The notes under the pieces are model-generated. The model did not search any database and was not told the DNA's origin. It worked only from the letters and a program-made list of their open reading frames with translations. Position numbers and translations under genes: made by a program. From positions 13,748,921-13,812,920 of the forward strand of contig ML681998.1 in NCBI GenBank assembly GCA_007922195.1: a stretch of 64,000 bases of DNA. The letters are read 5' to 3'. The stretch is from Podocnemis expansa. Taxonomy: Eukaryota; Chordata; Testudines; Podocnemididae. Shown one piece after another: positions 1 to 11,816 of this stretch; the stretch's first letter is position 1, and every line of letters begins with the position of its first letter.

Positions 1-184
1 GCTGGACTATCAAGGCACTACATGAGCACTCATGGAAAACAATGCCGTTCTCAGAGAAGCCAAGTGGATTCTTTGCATAGGTCTTCCTTGCCAAAGATAT
101 GAGGGAGATTCCTGTGCCTTCGATCATTTTCCTGTATGTCAAACCTGAAGAACTGTCAGACTGTGTTGTCAATAGAGAAGGTTT

Positions 185-1698
185 TAGAACAAATTGATAA
201 ATTAAACAGTCAGTTTCCAGGACCAGATGCTATTCACTCAGAGTTCTGAAGGAACTCAAAGGTGAAATTGCAGAGCTACCCACAATAATAGGAAAAGTAT
301 AATTTAAATCAGCCTCTGTACCATGTGACTGGCAGGCAGCTAATATAACAGTTTTTAGAAAAAGGCTTCTGAGGTGATTCTGGCTATTATAAGCCATTAA
401 ACCTAAGTTCAGTATCAGGCAAATTGTTTGAAACATAGTAAAGAACGGAATTATCAGATAAATTTGAACACAGTGTATTGGGAAAGAGTCAACATGATTT
501 TTATAAAGTGAAGTCATACTGCACCAATGTGTTGGAATTTTTTGACAAGGTCCACAAACCTGTGGACAGGTGTGATGCTGGTGATATAGTGTGCTTAGTC
601 TTTCAGAAAAACTTTTGACAAGGTTCCTCACCAAGGGGTCTGAAGCAAAGTAAGTACTCACGGGACAAGCGGCAAGGCCCCGTCATGGATTAGTAACTTG
701 TAAAAAGTTGGAAAACAGGGTGCCCCAAGGATCTGTACTGAGACCAATGCTGGTCAGTATCTTCATAAATGATTTGGAATAATGGGTAAACAATGAAGTG
801 GCAGAGCTTGCAGATATAAAGGTATTCAAGGTGGTTGTCTAAAGCTGACAGCAAAGAGTTGCAGGAGACCTCACAGGGCTAGGTGACTCAGCAAAAAAAA
901 AGTTAACTTTAGGGTTAAGTGCAGTTAATACACACGGGAACACATACTCCCAGTTATCCATGCATAATGATCAGTTCTAAATTAGCTGTTATCACTCAAA
1001 GATCTTGGAATCACTGTAAATAATTCTCTGAAAATATGATCTCACTGCACACTTGCAGTCAAAAAGGCTAAAAATATTAGAAACTATTAGGAAAGTAGAA
1101 AATAATATGTAAAATATTATACCACCCTATACATCCATGGTACACCCCCAAGTTGAATATTATGTCCTGTTTCGGTTACCCCATGTCACAGATGATATAA
1201 TGGAGCTGGCGAAGGTTCAGAGAAGGGAATGAATAAGATGAAGGGTATAAAATGGCTTGCATCTGAGGGGAGACTAAAGAGATAATGGCAGTTCATCTTT
1301 CCTCAATACAAGTACACCAGGGGTCACTTGATGAAATTAAGAAGTAGCAGGTTTAAAACAAACAAGAGGAAGTACTTTTTCATGCTACACACAGACCGTG
1401 AAACTCATTGCCATGGGATATTGTGGCAGCACAAAATATAACTGGGTTAATAAAAGTATTAAGTTCATGGAGGACATTTCTGACTGTGGACTATTAGCCA
1501 TGATAGTCAGCGATGCAGCCCCATACTTGGGACAACCCAAAGCATCTGATTACCAGAAGCCAGGAGAGGAAGACTAGTGGTCATCCCAACTTTCCTGTTC
1601 TGTACATTCTCCTTAAGCCCTTTTACTTACCACTGCTGGAAGCAATGCTGTCCAAGGCACACCACTGGGCTGATCCAGTATGGCAGTTTTTGGGTTGT
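185..1698 (+). mobile_element. Old CR1 LINE, 5'-truncated, degenerate RT region plus 3' UTR
   Basis: Read on the + strand, the sequence follows the CR1 reverse transcriptase order: a GPDAIHS-like block, a region around 590-620 resembling FDKVPHQGV, a block around 717-745 resembling GVPQGSVL, then a stretch around 759-785 resembling the conserved IFINDLE block. Stops and indels break every frame. The end (1480-1698) resembles the long 3' UTR of sauropsid CR1, including the closing phrase like TGGGCTGATCCAGTATGGCAG. It is more diverged than the CR1 at 54-56.8 kb and is therefore older. The family call rests on recalled CR1 structure; boundaries are approximate. Confidence 0.8.
961..1105 (+). 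repeat. Direct duplicate A, copy 1 (inside CR1)
   Basis: About 145 bases starting TGCATAATGATCAGTTC reappear almost unchanged at 2063-2211, differing by a few indels and substitutions. This copy is in its expected place inside the CR1 reading frame. Confidence 0.85.
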
Positions 1699-2062
1699 TA
1701 AATAGTTGCAGCATCTTGGATATCACGCTGTGGTAGATGCGGGTAAATGTTGACTTCTTAATTACTGTCACTGCATGAAACTGGAGCAGAATCTGAATGG
1801 ACACTGGGTATGAAAAATGGTCATCTGTGTAACATTAGCAAGAGTGTCTTAATCATTTTTCAGCACCAGTAAGAGAAGTCAGGCTAATTCAGCAGTCAAG
1901 AAAAGGCAAACTTTTTACAACACAAGAGGAGGAGGAAAGAGGAATGAGTTGATGGAGGTTAAAAATTCTGTCTCATTTCACATTTGCCCTAAATTGGCAG
2001 CAAGTAGTAGTAAACCACTTTTAACTTTTTTTTGTGATTGTCAACTTTTTATTAAGAGTTCT

Positions 2063-2211
2063 GTGCATATGATCAGTTCTAAATTAGCTGTTATCACTCA
2101 AGAAAGATCTTGGAATCACTGAATAATTCTCTGAAAATATGATCTCACTGCACATTTGCAGTCAAAAAGGCTAAAAATATTAGAAACTATTAGGAAGGAG
2201 TAGAAAATAGT
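2063..2211 (+). repeat. Direct duplicate A, copy 2 (isolated CR1 segment)
   Basis: Near-identical to 961-1105 in the same orientation, about 1.1 kb downstream and outside the CR1. It begins and ends abruptly inside CR1 coding sequence, so it is not an independent full 3'-anchored CR1 insertion. The rest of 1699-2479 shows nothing recognisable. Confidence 0.85.
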
Positions 2212-2479
2212 AAGTTCTGTGCAAGCCTCTAATAGTAGAAGTATATTGAAAACATACAAATGGTGGTTTGTTTGTTTTTTAGCTCATTCAAAATGTAGTA
2301 AAAACAGACAGCACATGTGCAATTGGGAAGCTGGGGGGACACAGTACTGTTTAAATTCAGATGTGTGTTCTACTTCACATGGCTTTATTCTCGCTTTCTG
2401 TAATGCTTAATTGCGTTTAGTTCTGTTTAGGTGCACTAAGTACAAAGAGCACTTGGGTTAAAAGGAGTTGGTGTATGCT

Positions 2480-2996
2480 AGGGCTGTCAAATGATGATAA
2501 TGCAATTAATGAGATTAAAAAGTCATGATTGATCAGTTTTAATTGCACTGTTTTAATAATTATAAAGTACCAATTTATGGATGTTTTTCTACATTTTCAA
2601 ATATATTGATTTAAATCAAAACACTACAAAGTATACAGTGCCCACTTTATACTATTTTTGTTTACAAATATTGTACTGTAAAAAGTGAAGCAATATTTTT
2701 TCAGTTCTTTATAAATGCAATTTACAGATGCAGAATTTTTTTTATGCAAGTGCACTGAAAAAGAAAGCAATGTAAAACTTTAGAGCTTAGAAGTCAAAGC
2801 ACGAAGGAGCACACAGATATCTAACATGTTGCACTTAAATATCTTGCAGTGCTGGCTACGTCAGTGCCCCGTGAATGCCTATTTTCGTTTTCAGGGGATG
2901 TAAATAAGCAGTCGCATTATCTCCTTTAAATGTAAACAAATTTGTTTGTCTTAGTGATTGGCTGAACAAGTAGGGCTGACTGGACTTGTATGAGGT
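2480..2996 (+). mobile_element. DNA-transposon fragment (family with AGGGCTGTCAA termini), left part
   Basis: Starts AGGGCTGTCAA followed by an AT-rich subterminal zone with repeated AATTAAT-like words. Its sequence up to GACTTGTATGAGGTG matches the reverse complement of the right part of the element at 60584-61376, including a shared AAACAAATTTGTTTGTC block and a TGGCTGAACAAG / CTTGTTTAGCCA block. The right half is missing here. No transposase frame is seen, so it is a non-autonomous element. Superfamily is uncertain. Confidence 0.7.
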
Positions 2997-3364
2997 GAAT
3001 TGAAAAATACTGAGTACTCAAGTGGAAGTTGTTTGGCCTTCATTGAACACTTCTGTTTTTTTAATACTTTGAGTAGCGAAATAATTAACAATGCTGTTGC
3101 TGAAAGTATCTTCATTGGCACTTGTGTTTAACACCCACTGAATTGAATGGGTAGCTCAGACTTCAGATTGACTGACTGTTTCAGCCTTTCTGCAAACTCA
3201 AGCCAAAATTACTGCACTGGTTTACACTGTGATCCTGTTATAGAAGATTGCTTGATAAAAAGAAAAGTTAGATACGACACACAAAATACTCCAGGCAACC
3301 ACCTAACCCAATGACAAAAGCTGATGTTTTGGAAAAGGTGAGAGGAAGCCTACCAGCAGAACTG
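2997..3364. other. Intron sequence, no feature recognised
   Basis: AT-rich sequence without repeat signature, splice-bounded frame or RNA gene that I can support. Confidence 0.5.
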
Positions 3365-3600
3365 GTCCTTCCATAGAGGCAACCTAGGCAGTTGCCTAGG
3401 GTGCCAACTACTAGGGTGCACCAGGGGCTGGGCTGGAACTGCTCTGCTCCCCACCCATACCTGGATCCCTGGCTGGGGCCAAATCTCACCAGCGGCCGGG
3501 GTTATGTGTGTGTGGGTGTCTGTGTGTGGGTTGTGAAAATCCCTGCTGGCCTGCGGCAGCAAAAAAAACCACAGGCCAGCCCTGCCCAGCAGTGTCTCCT
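3365..3600. mobile_element. hAT-like fragment with GGCAACCTAGGC start
   Basis: The stretch contains GGCAACCTAGGCAGTTGCCTAGGG, a near-perfect palindrome resembling the subterminal region of a common vertebrate hAT family, then a G+C-rich filler with a GT-rich patch (3504-3532). No target-site duplication was found, so the ends are approximate and the class is tentative. Confidence 0.4.
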
Positions 3601-3637
3601 AGCTGGTCATTCTAAGCCTACTGCCTGTCTCTTAAGC

Positions 3638-3817
3638 CACTAGTTTTCAAACTTTTTTCCTTGGGACACGGTTGCAAAGAATCATTAATGGCTGCAACCC
3701 AACAATTGCTTCTTTGAGCAATACATTCCAGTCTTTTGGCGGCAGCAGCAGGGGGTGCCATGACCCAGTACCTGAGCTACCCAGTATTGGGTCCTGACCC
3801 TAAATTTGAAAACCTCT
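3638..3817 (+). mobile_element. hAT-like MITE, copy 1 (TAGTTTTCAAAC family)
   Basis: Begins with TAGTTTTCAAACTT and ends with AATTTGAAAACCTCTG, which are imperfect inverted repeats. The interior, with ATTCCAGTCTTTTGGCGG and GCAGTACCTGAG-like words, is clearly homologous to 62102-62281 in the same orientation. No coding capacity. Confidence 0.75.
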
Positions 3818-4025
3818 GTCATACACCATTTTGAGAAGCGCTGGCTTAATCCGGTGCCCAGAAAAAGTGGTGGGTGGTGGTTGTGATCACTAATAATAGT
3901 TTAGTGATTTATCATTGAGAGTTCACAGCTCTGATTTCTTCTGCTTGTCTGCACATCATAAACTTGTGTATGGTCTCTCTTATGGATGCACAAGACATAA
4001 AGATCATCCAGTTTATTACAGCAAG

Positions 4026-4116
4026 TTCCAAAGGGGTAGCTCCTTGTGGCACTTAAAGACTAACAAATATATTTATCGCATGAGTTTTCATGGGAGACAG
4101 AAGCTCATGAGGTACT
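4026..4116 (-). mobile_element. PLE 3'-end fragment
   Basis: On the + strand it reads TTCCAAAGGGGTAGC, then CCTTGTGGCACTTAAAGACTAACAA and GCATGAGTTTTCATGGGAGA. This is the reverse complement of the 3' end of the Penelope-like element at 23684-26049. The tail between GGGTAGC and the CTTGTGGCAC block is shortened. Confidence 0.85.
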
Positions 4117-4870
4117 TTTTGGTTTTATTATTAATTTATTTATTATAACGGTTGTCTTAGGCATAACCATATAGCTTGTGTAATCTGTGTAGCCGTTTCT
4201 GTGATCACAAGACCTGGAATAAACACCTCTACTTAATGGGGTATTACTGTAGGCTATGCCTGCTCTGAAATGCCCCTTCTGACCTTGTGTGTTGCTGCAG
4301 GTGATGTCTGTTTCTTTTCTCTCAGGGCCCCTAAAGAACTCCACACAGCTCGAAAGAGAGTAAGACAAAATTCCATTTTTGGGATTCTAATTTATTAGCA
4401 AGAAAACTTGAAGAAAAATCTCTCCTTTTGGGCTCAGGAATTGCACAGCCTTCCTTCTAAGGGCTTGCGTACCCTCAGAGCTTCTCTCAATGAACACCTC
4501 CCTAACTGTACCCTGATGGCTTTTTTTTCAGTCACAGGTGTTTTAGTCACAATTAACTGCTTACACCATCTGGTTCTCCTGAAATTAGCTCATGACTGAT
4601 GGCTGAGCCAGACTCACCTTAAGGGGGACAATAACCACGTGACAGGTTCCTTGAGAGATGTTTTGCTCAGAAGCAGCTCATCTGCTTAGATTTAGTAAAT
4701 TGATGGATGTGAATTTTCTGCACTGCATGTCTGATTCAGAATGAGGCACTTCACAACCTGTGGTGAGATGAAATGTTCAAGGGGGGCTCTAAATTTTTTC
4801 TTTGATACATGCTGAGAAGATTGATAAGGCAAATTGTGGTCCACGTGTGTTAGGGCACTAAAAGTGAAAC
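4117..4870. other. Intron sequence, no feature recognised
   Basis: Mixed-composition unique sequence. The small open frames here lack homology that I can recognise and have no splice context. Confidence 0.5.
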
Positions 4871-4874
4871 TGAA

Positions 4875-5045
4875 TCATAGAAACTGGTAGGGACCATGAC
4901 TGGTCATTGAGTCCAGTTCCCTGCACTCATGGCAGGACCAAGTACCTCCATTAAACCATCCCTGACAGGCGTTTGTCTAACCTGCTCTTAAAAACCTGAA
5001 GTGTAGGAGATTCTACAATCTAACAGGCCAAGGCTGGCTGGTTAT
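4875..5045 (-). mobile_element. CR1 3'-end fragment
   Basis: The + strand reads AATCATAGAAACTGGTAGGG, then GTCATTGAGTCCAGTTCCCTGC, GGCAGGACCAAGTACC and CTCTTAAAAACCTGAAG. This is the reverse complement of the familiar CR1 3' UTR, with the 3' terminus at the low-coordinate side. No coding part remains. Confidence 0.85.
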
Positions 5046-8000
5046 GTCCCTCTTGTGTGGTGATACAGCACTTTCCTGTTTAAAACATTAGCACAAAGCT
5101 TATTTGATTTGGGAAGAAGGGCTATTAAGATATCTTAACAACACATATTTTTATCACTCTTCTGTTTCTCCACCTCTCCCCCGCACAGCTCTGCCCACCA
5201 AACTTCAGCCTTATATTTATTAACATACTGTTGAATAACAGAAATTCCTGGATTTACTGTTGTTTTGTAGCTGAGTTATATAGTGTTTATTACTGTGGTC
5301 ACAAGAGGGGCAATGTCACTTTAAAATTGACCTATATCTGTGTCTCTCTTTGGTTTGAATACAGCAGCTCCCTTTACAGTCTGAGTTGTAGCACTGGCTT
5401 GGAGTTTATTGCCTCTCTTTTCCCTTTGAGCACCTCTCTTCCTTTGTCACTAGCCTAAGTGTTCACTTGAGAAATGGATGGCTGTTACAGATTTGTAGAT
5501 ACTCAGTTAAGAAGCAAAGGTACTGTATTTAAAGAGTATGTAAGTTGTCTCGTTACAAAGGATTTGTGAAAGAACTTTGGACTGTGTTAATTCCTTCCCT
5601 CTGCTTTAAGGTCTGGCAGGTGAATGGGATAAAAATAGGTCTGGCTGCTAACAGTTTGAACGCCTCAGGTGGCTGACCTTATATGTAATAAGGCTTTCAC
5701 CATAATTTATCCTCTCAGCCAGTATTAGCTGTGAAAGACCTTCTTTCTGCAGTTACAGGGGTTTTTTTCCCCCTGCAGTTGCTCAGTCAGGTGCCACTCT
5801 ACTTAAAATTAGCCCAGTTACTTCTGCTATCATAAAATATTGAGATTAGAAAGACGACTTTCAGGCTGAGTCAATCTCCTTGGCAAAAGAGCTCCCTATT
5901 GTGTATTTTTGTAGTGTGGTTTTTTCTGTTTGCTTCCCTATTCCAGCCCAATTTCCAAGTCCTCAGGTGCTGAGATCTGTCACTTCCCTTTGAAAGACTG
6001 TTCCGATCTAATAGATGTCCCCGTTAGGAACTAGCTGGCGGTCGCATTAATAAAAGTCCAGTGAGTGCTTCCCATCCAAGTCATAGAGCCCATTTTGAGT
6101 CCACTCTGGAAGGGTTTTCAATACCGTACATGGTTCCTCCTGAACCCATCCACCGTTGATTTTTGTAGGTCTAAATCTCTTCTGACAGTGGCTTTGCTGG
6201 TAAAGTAAGAAAGTGGCAGTGTCGTGAATTGAAAGGAATAAAGGTGGCTTTCCAGTCTGCAGAATAATTATCTTCTAAAACCAGTGTTCTACCTGACTGA
6301 AATGTTGACAAGTGGTATTGTTTTGGCCTGAAAAAGTGGGTCATGCTTTGAATTTTAAAAACCTAATTTCCAGGTGGATGTTAGTACAGTCACTATGCTA
6401 AGTATGCTGGGTTAGTATAACAAGTATATTTTACAGCTTTTCTGGAAAAGCAAATTAAGATATGTAAAGGGACTCTTCTTAACTGAAGATTCCACCTATG
6501 GACTACTGCCTGTTTTCAGAAACGTAAAAGCAGTTCAAACAATACCTTCTTTGAACCATGTTTAAAAGACACATTTTTCCATCAGAAATACAGTCTCCAC
6601 CTGTATGAAACTACACCCTACTTTAGTAACCATTCCCACAAAAGGCTTTACAGAAGCTAGTTTGCCTTACCATTGTGAGGGCATAAAATACTTGTGAAAA
6701 TAATAATTTTTGATAGTAATGTTCGTCATATTCTTCACATTTCTGTAAATTAGAAAGGACAGCTTACCTTCTCTGCCCTCTGCACATTTCTTTAATGTGT
6801 TTAACTTTTCTCGGTTATTTTTACTTACGTGAAATACTGAATGAAAATTCCTCCTGTTTCTTGAAGCATCTTGTCTTTGTTAGGGTATAATGTTTCTTCA
6901 ATTCATTAAGCTTATAAGAGTTTCTTGGTACTGAATGAAAAGAATTGTAGGTATTTCAGGAATCTATGAATAGCTATTTCATGATGAAGAGCTAATAAGG
7001 GGAGAGCATTTTTCTTGGTAATCTGAGTTTCAAGAGATGTGAATTCTAAGAGCTCAATGTTACATGGTCTTTGCTAAAACTTGATACTCTGACCTCACAA
7101 ACGATAAAATTGTGATGTGAAAAGGTAAAAAAAAATACAATCTTTGACACAGATTTAAAGTGAATGCTGAAGGGTTTTTTTTTTGTTTTTTTTTGTTTGT
7201 TTGTTTTTTAAAGGAAAGGAATAGTGTTATCAGAAATAGAGGGAACCAATTTCACGTTAGTTTCATAAATAAATCCATAATATGCTACAAAGTCAGTGTA
7301 GAAATATGTAGTGAGTAGCATAAATTTATTCATTTAAAAAATAAAACAGCTAGAAATTATTCTTTCTGAAACAAAAATGTCCTCTTAAGTTCATGTTTGA
7401 TCCACATGATGAATCATTGCTGGTTTGAGAATCTAATAACTTTAATATCTTCCTTTTAGGAAGTGATATTGCTAATAGGAAGTTGTTCATATAAACTGGG
7501 TTATGTCAACTTTTGTCATCTTTTGAACAGCTTGTGCATTTGGCAGGAATTGCTTCATGCCTTGGTAACAGATTAAGTACTCTTAACAGTTTTATTGCTT
7601 TAAAAGGAACCACAAAAGAGATACCATAATTCTTTTTCCTGTTTATTACTGGACTTCATAATATTGCCTTTAGATCATGAAGGCTTATTGTACTTCAGTT
7701 TATTTGCTGAATTTTTAAACAAAGATTTCTTTGGGCTAGGCATTTTATTTTAAACCTTCTAAAGTAGTTGTTAGAAATGACTGATGGGATTGTTTAACAA
7801 ACGTGGATTTTCAATGTACAATGATTAATGATTCTCTAAGGTTTATTCTTTTTATAGTTTCTTTTGTTAAAATACAGTATACCATAATTTTTAAGGCTTC
7901 TCACTCTTTTCCAATTTCATAATTAACATTAATCACATTTGAAAAAGTTGAGTTGTGTGGCATTGGAAAAATCACGGGTTCAGGCAAAATGTAACCTTAC

Positions 8001-9760
8001 TGGAATTTGTTAAATGCCTAAAACTTGCAAAGAGTTTATTGTCCTCTTTTTCTCTTCCAAACACTGGTTGATAAAACATTTTTCACAACCCAAATTGGCA
8101 CGTAACAAGGGAGAAGCTTACATTCACGCTTAATGTTACTCATACTTAAGATGCCAGATGAATGCCTGTATTACAAATACCTAGAAAACTAATCTTCAAT
8201 TCAAGTCATCCTTAATTAGCAACAGATTTCCACAATAAAATGTTATAGTAAACTCAGCTTTCTCAAAATACCCCAGAATGCTGCCTTTTTTAATCTCAGT
8301 TAAAAAAAAATTAATTTAAGATCATCATCCCCCCACCACTTTTTCTTTAAAAAAAAAAAAAAAAAAAAAAAAAGCCAAAAACTAAAGCAAGTATCCAGGT
8401 TAAGCGTTGTGAATCCTTCTTAAGGCACAGCAGTATACTAACAGTCTCCTGCTGTGTGAATGAGAATTCAGACCTATATGTTAATGGATTAAAATATTTA
8501 TAGGTGTGTGTATATACCTTTTTATAGGCCTAAATGTCTCTATTTTCAAAAAGACCAAGATGTAACTGGAAAACAGATTCCTTTTTTAAAGAACAAACCC
8601 TATTCGATGTATGCCAATAGGCAATGGTGCGCTATGCCTATAACTTTTATATAGACCCTTTTAATTTGCTTTTAGCTTCCGTAAAATGAAATTTTATGGA
8701 AATTTTTTTATTGGTAAAAAATTCTGATGCTTAAACCTATGTGAAAATTTTTAATTTTCATCTTCATAAAAATGAAAGGACAGTGAATGAATAGGTATAA
8801 AAGAATTCTGTGAATGTGTCAAAAAAGTTGCAAGCTTTGACAGCATTACTTAGTTAATGTTGCTTTGAACCTTAAACATTACTGATAGGAAGGCAAACTA
8901 CATCTGTCTTAACATAATCACACATCTCAAGATTACATATGGATTAATGTTTTGGGGACCTATTTTTCCGTGTACGTTTAATGTGGTATGGATGAAAAGC
9001 AATTATTTTAAATCTTTCCCCTAATCTACTTTATAATCATTAAAATACACAACAGCAACTTGTCTATTTTTAATTGAAATAAATGTAGAATGTAGTTAGT
9101 CATGCAGTGACTCTTATATTGTTTATGCAAATCTATTGCATGTTGGCATAATTGAGCCATAGGTGATTATTTATGTTTCAGAGAAATGTCTGCTGTGTGT
9201 TCCCAAGAACTGGGGAGGAAGGAACTGGGTAACCTTTTCTGTTTAGGTTTTAATGCAGCCATGATCTGGAAAGTGCCTGGCATGTTACATGAGAACAAAA
9301 GCCTTGTTATGAGTTGAGTCCTGTACTTCCACCTTAAAAAATCATGCTAGGATTTGATCTGTAAATTACTAACTGAGAACATCAACAACTTGTTTGGAAG
9401 AATGAAACTGACCCACTACCTCATTATCAAAGCACAGCATGATCTGGCCTGTACTTGATCAACCATTGCTCAGCACACCCAGCTTCTTCAGCTACTGTGT
9501 AGTATTGATATTTCCAGTCTTGAGCCACGTGTCTTCAGACGGTCACCAAGAATCTCTTCTGACCTCCACCTAAATTTTGCCAGTATCATGGATCATCTGC
9601 AGTCTATACCCAGGCTGAATTGTATTTTTAATTCTCTATACTAGAGTATGAAATTCTGCAAACTCAGAAGAGCTACTGTTGGTCCACAACAATCACTGAG
9701 AACACTTTCCTGGTTCTGTGCTTTATGGGGGGTGTGTGTGTGTGGGGGGTCAAATTCAAG
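5046..9760. other. Repeat-poor AT-rich intron block
   Basis: About 4.7 kb in which I recognise no transposon end, RNA gene or exon. It is strongly AT-rich and contains only short homopolymers (T-rich 7171-7212, poly-A 8348-8373) and a short TG run (9729-9749). Being nearly free of insertions in an otherwise transposon-dense window, it is the best place to look for conserved non-coding elements, but the sequence alone does not show any. Confidence 0.6.
8348..8373. repeat. Poly-A tract (about 26 A)
   Basis: Uninterrupted A run after a pyrimidine-rich stretch. No recognisable element precedes it, so it may be the tail of an old unidentified retroposon or simple slippage. Confidence 0.9.
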
Positions 9761-9762
9761 AT

Positions 9763-9806
9763 TTTAGTCTATCTCTTCCAGCCCTATGAGTCTATTATCC
9801 TACGAT
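9763..9806 (+). mobile_element. CR1 3'-terminal scrap
   Basis: TCTCTTCCAGCCCTATGAGTCTAT resembles the last bases of CR1 and of CR1-tailed SINEs (CTTCCAGCCCTATGATTCTA). Too short for subfamily assignment. Confidence 0.45.
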
Positions 9807-10299
9807 TCAAAGTATTCCATGGAATTGGCTCAGTGTTCTGTACAAGACTATCCCATCTTATGTGACTGTGACCTCTTATAACTTGCAAATACAGTATTGA
9901 CTATAGATTGAAGCACCCAGACATCACAAAATGATGTTCTGAATATCAAGTTCCCTCTTGTGTTTATGATTTAGGGTTTCATTATACAGCCATATCCTGT
10001 TTTTTACAAATACAGAGCATCAGACATTCTTTTTTTGTAAACTTAGATACACACAGACTGTACTGGAGTCATGCAATAGATGATCATTATCTTCTGTGTG
10101 TTATAGTAGCAGCGGGGGTCCGAACCCATTTGAAGCTCATATTGTGCTGTGGACTGTCACTGTAGTGTAGATATTTCTAGTGTCCCTAGTTGTAGGGGTG
10201 TACAAATGAAAATGATTCCTGTTAATTTGCATAGCACATAAGAGCTCATTCCAGAATTCTTATAATCAGAGTTGTAACCAAGTTAGTGCCAGGATATTA

Positions 10300-10400
10300 G
10301 AGATACAATGTGGGTGAGGTAATACCTTTTTATTGGACCAGTTTCTGTTGGTGAGAGAGACAAGCTTTCAAGCTCCCAGACCTCTGGGTAACTTATTTCT
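10300..10400. mobile_element. Interspersed repeat with GGTGAGGTAATACC, possible second PLE subfamily end
   Basis: Contains GTGGGTGAGGTAATACCTTT, TTATTGGACCAGTTTCTGTTGG and GAGAGAGACAAGCTTTC in that order, a phrase I recognise as a recurring reptile repeat end. It is followed at 10424-10450 by a poly-A run. The assignment to a Penelope-like family is from memory and is not proven by this window. Confidence 0.45.
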
Positions 10401-10421
10401 TGCCAAGAGAAGGTGGTCCCA

Positions 10422-10423
<2 letters not shown>

Positions 10424-10450
<27 letters not shown>
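10424..10450. repeat. Poly-A tract (about 27 A)
   Basis: Pure A run separating the repeat at 10300-10400 from the MIR-like sequence. Confidence 0.9.
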
Positions 10451-10452
<2 letters not shown>

Positions 10453-10489
10453 CCTTACCCAGTTTGTCTCTGTAGTCTGAATAGAGAAG

Positions 10490-10645
10490 ACAGTGAGGAT
10501 AAGGGGTACACATACAAGCAGAAAGTTAGGATTTGCACAGAAGGAATTGTTACCCAAGCCCATATAGAAGTTGCGTGTGACAGATTAGGGAGTTGAACCC
10601 AATATTCTGCATCCCAGCCCAATGCCTTAATCATTGGTCCCATAA
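10490..10645 (-). mobile_element. MIR/CORE-SINE-like fragment
   Basis: On the - strand, a tRNA-like head with a B-box-like TTGGGTTCAACTCC is followed by TGGGCTTGGGTAACAATTCC and TTCTGTGC, the order of a MIR core (variable head, GACCTTGGGCAAGTCAC-like block, TCTGTGCC). Strongly diverged, as expected for an ancient amniote SINE. Confidence 0.5.
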
Positions 10646-11426
10646 TATTTTCTTGGTATTTGGGGAAAAATGCAGTATTTCTATCAAATCAAGGGAAATA
10701 TGCATATGTATACACACCAGTTTGCAGTTAATGTAGCTTCTTGCACTGAATTAGAACAAATCTTATTCTAAATCTCAGACTTTCTCTACCTATTAAATCC
10801 CATGGAGGTGTCACTCTAAGAGCCCCTCAATGCCAGCTGGTAAAGAGGGTTAAAGAATATTCTGATCTTGCTATACACATGTTGGTTCACAAAAGAATAG
10901 TGCGTGAGGTCAGTCTTGAATGAAACACAGCATCATGTCATTAATATAATTGTAAAATGTATGTACAGATATATTAAAAGGTGTTGCGTACTGAAGATAT
11001 GTTCCTAAGGTCTGTATCAAGATGGAACTGACAAGGTTTTCTGTCAAAGGATGTTTATTCATCCCTCAGTTGGCATGTAATAAATACTGGGAGCTAACAT
11101 AAGTGAGGCTTTCATTACATTCAAAGTCAACAGGGAAATGTGAAATGAACGAGACCCCAAAACACAGGAAAATAAGTCTTGGGGCTTATCCTGACTCACG
11201 GTACAAAGAACTTTGGGGTTGTAACTAAAAGGCAAGGAGCTCTTGCCTCCCCTTATGCTGCGCCTAGGAAGTAGTCAGGCTATGTAATTACATTTGTAAA
11301 AACAGACTTGGAGATGCTATGTGATGATCTAAATACAGAATACTCTGTGTGTGGTCTGGTGATGATGAGAGGAAGTTATTCTGTACAGGGTCAGACACAT
11401 TTCTGCATTAATGAATTGTTCTGGCT
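10646..11426. other. Intron sequence, no feature recognised
   Basis: Unique-looking AT-rich sequence with no feature that I can support. Confidence 0.5.
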
Positions 11427-11725
11427 CAGTGGTTCTCAACCTATTTACCATTGTAGGCTACATATACAGTCTCTCTAATGTTATATTGTGAGGATGCTGG
11501 CCACATATTGTGTGTATGACCTTAGGGATCCCCTTGTATTTGAAGGGTTACCCCTGTAAGTTGTTTTGTAGAGGACAGCTGTACAACTCAGAGCAATCAG
11601 GGGGAAACATTAATGAAGGATGTCAGAATAGTGCTGAACCTTTGTTTTCTCTCTCTCACAGAGGAAGTAGGTAATTTTCTCCCTCTTGTGCTTCAGGGTT
11701 ATGGTAGACAAATTGAGAATCACTT
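11427..11725. mobile_element. hAT-Charlie-like non-autonomous element
   Basis: Left end CAGTGGTTCTCAACC and right end ATTGAGAATCACTTT form the inverted-repeat pair typical of Charlie-type hAT elements. No convincing 8-bp target-site duplication is left. The interior is non-coding. Confidence 0.7.
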
Positions 11726-11816
11726 TCAGCTTTACGTCTCTCCCAGTGGGTGATTCTAGAGATACCGACACCAAAGTATATTACACTAATTAATGACATT
11801 TATATCCTTCTGTAAC

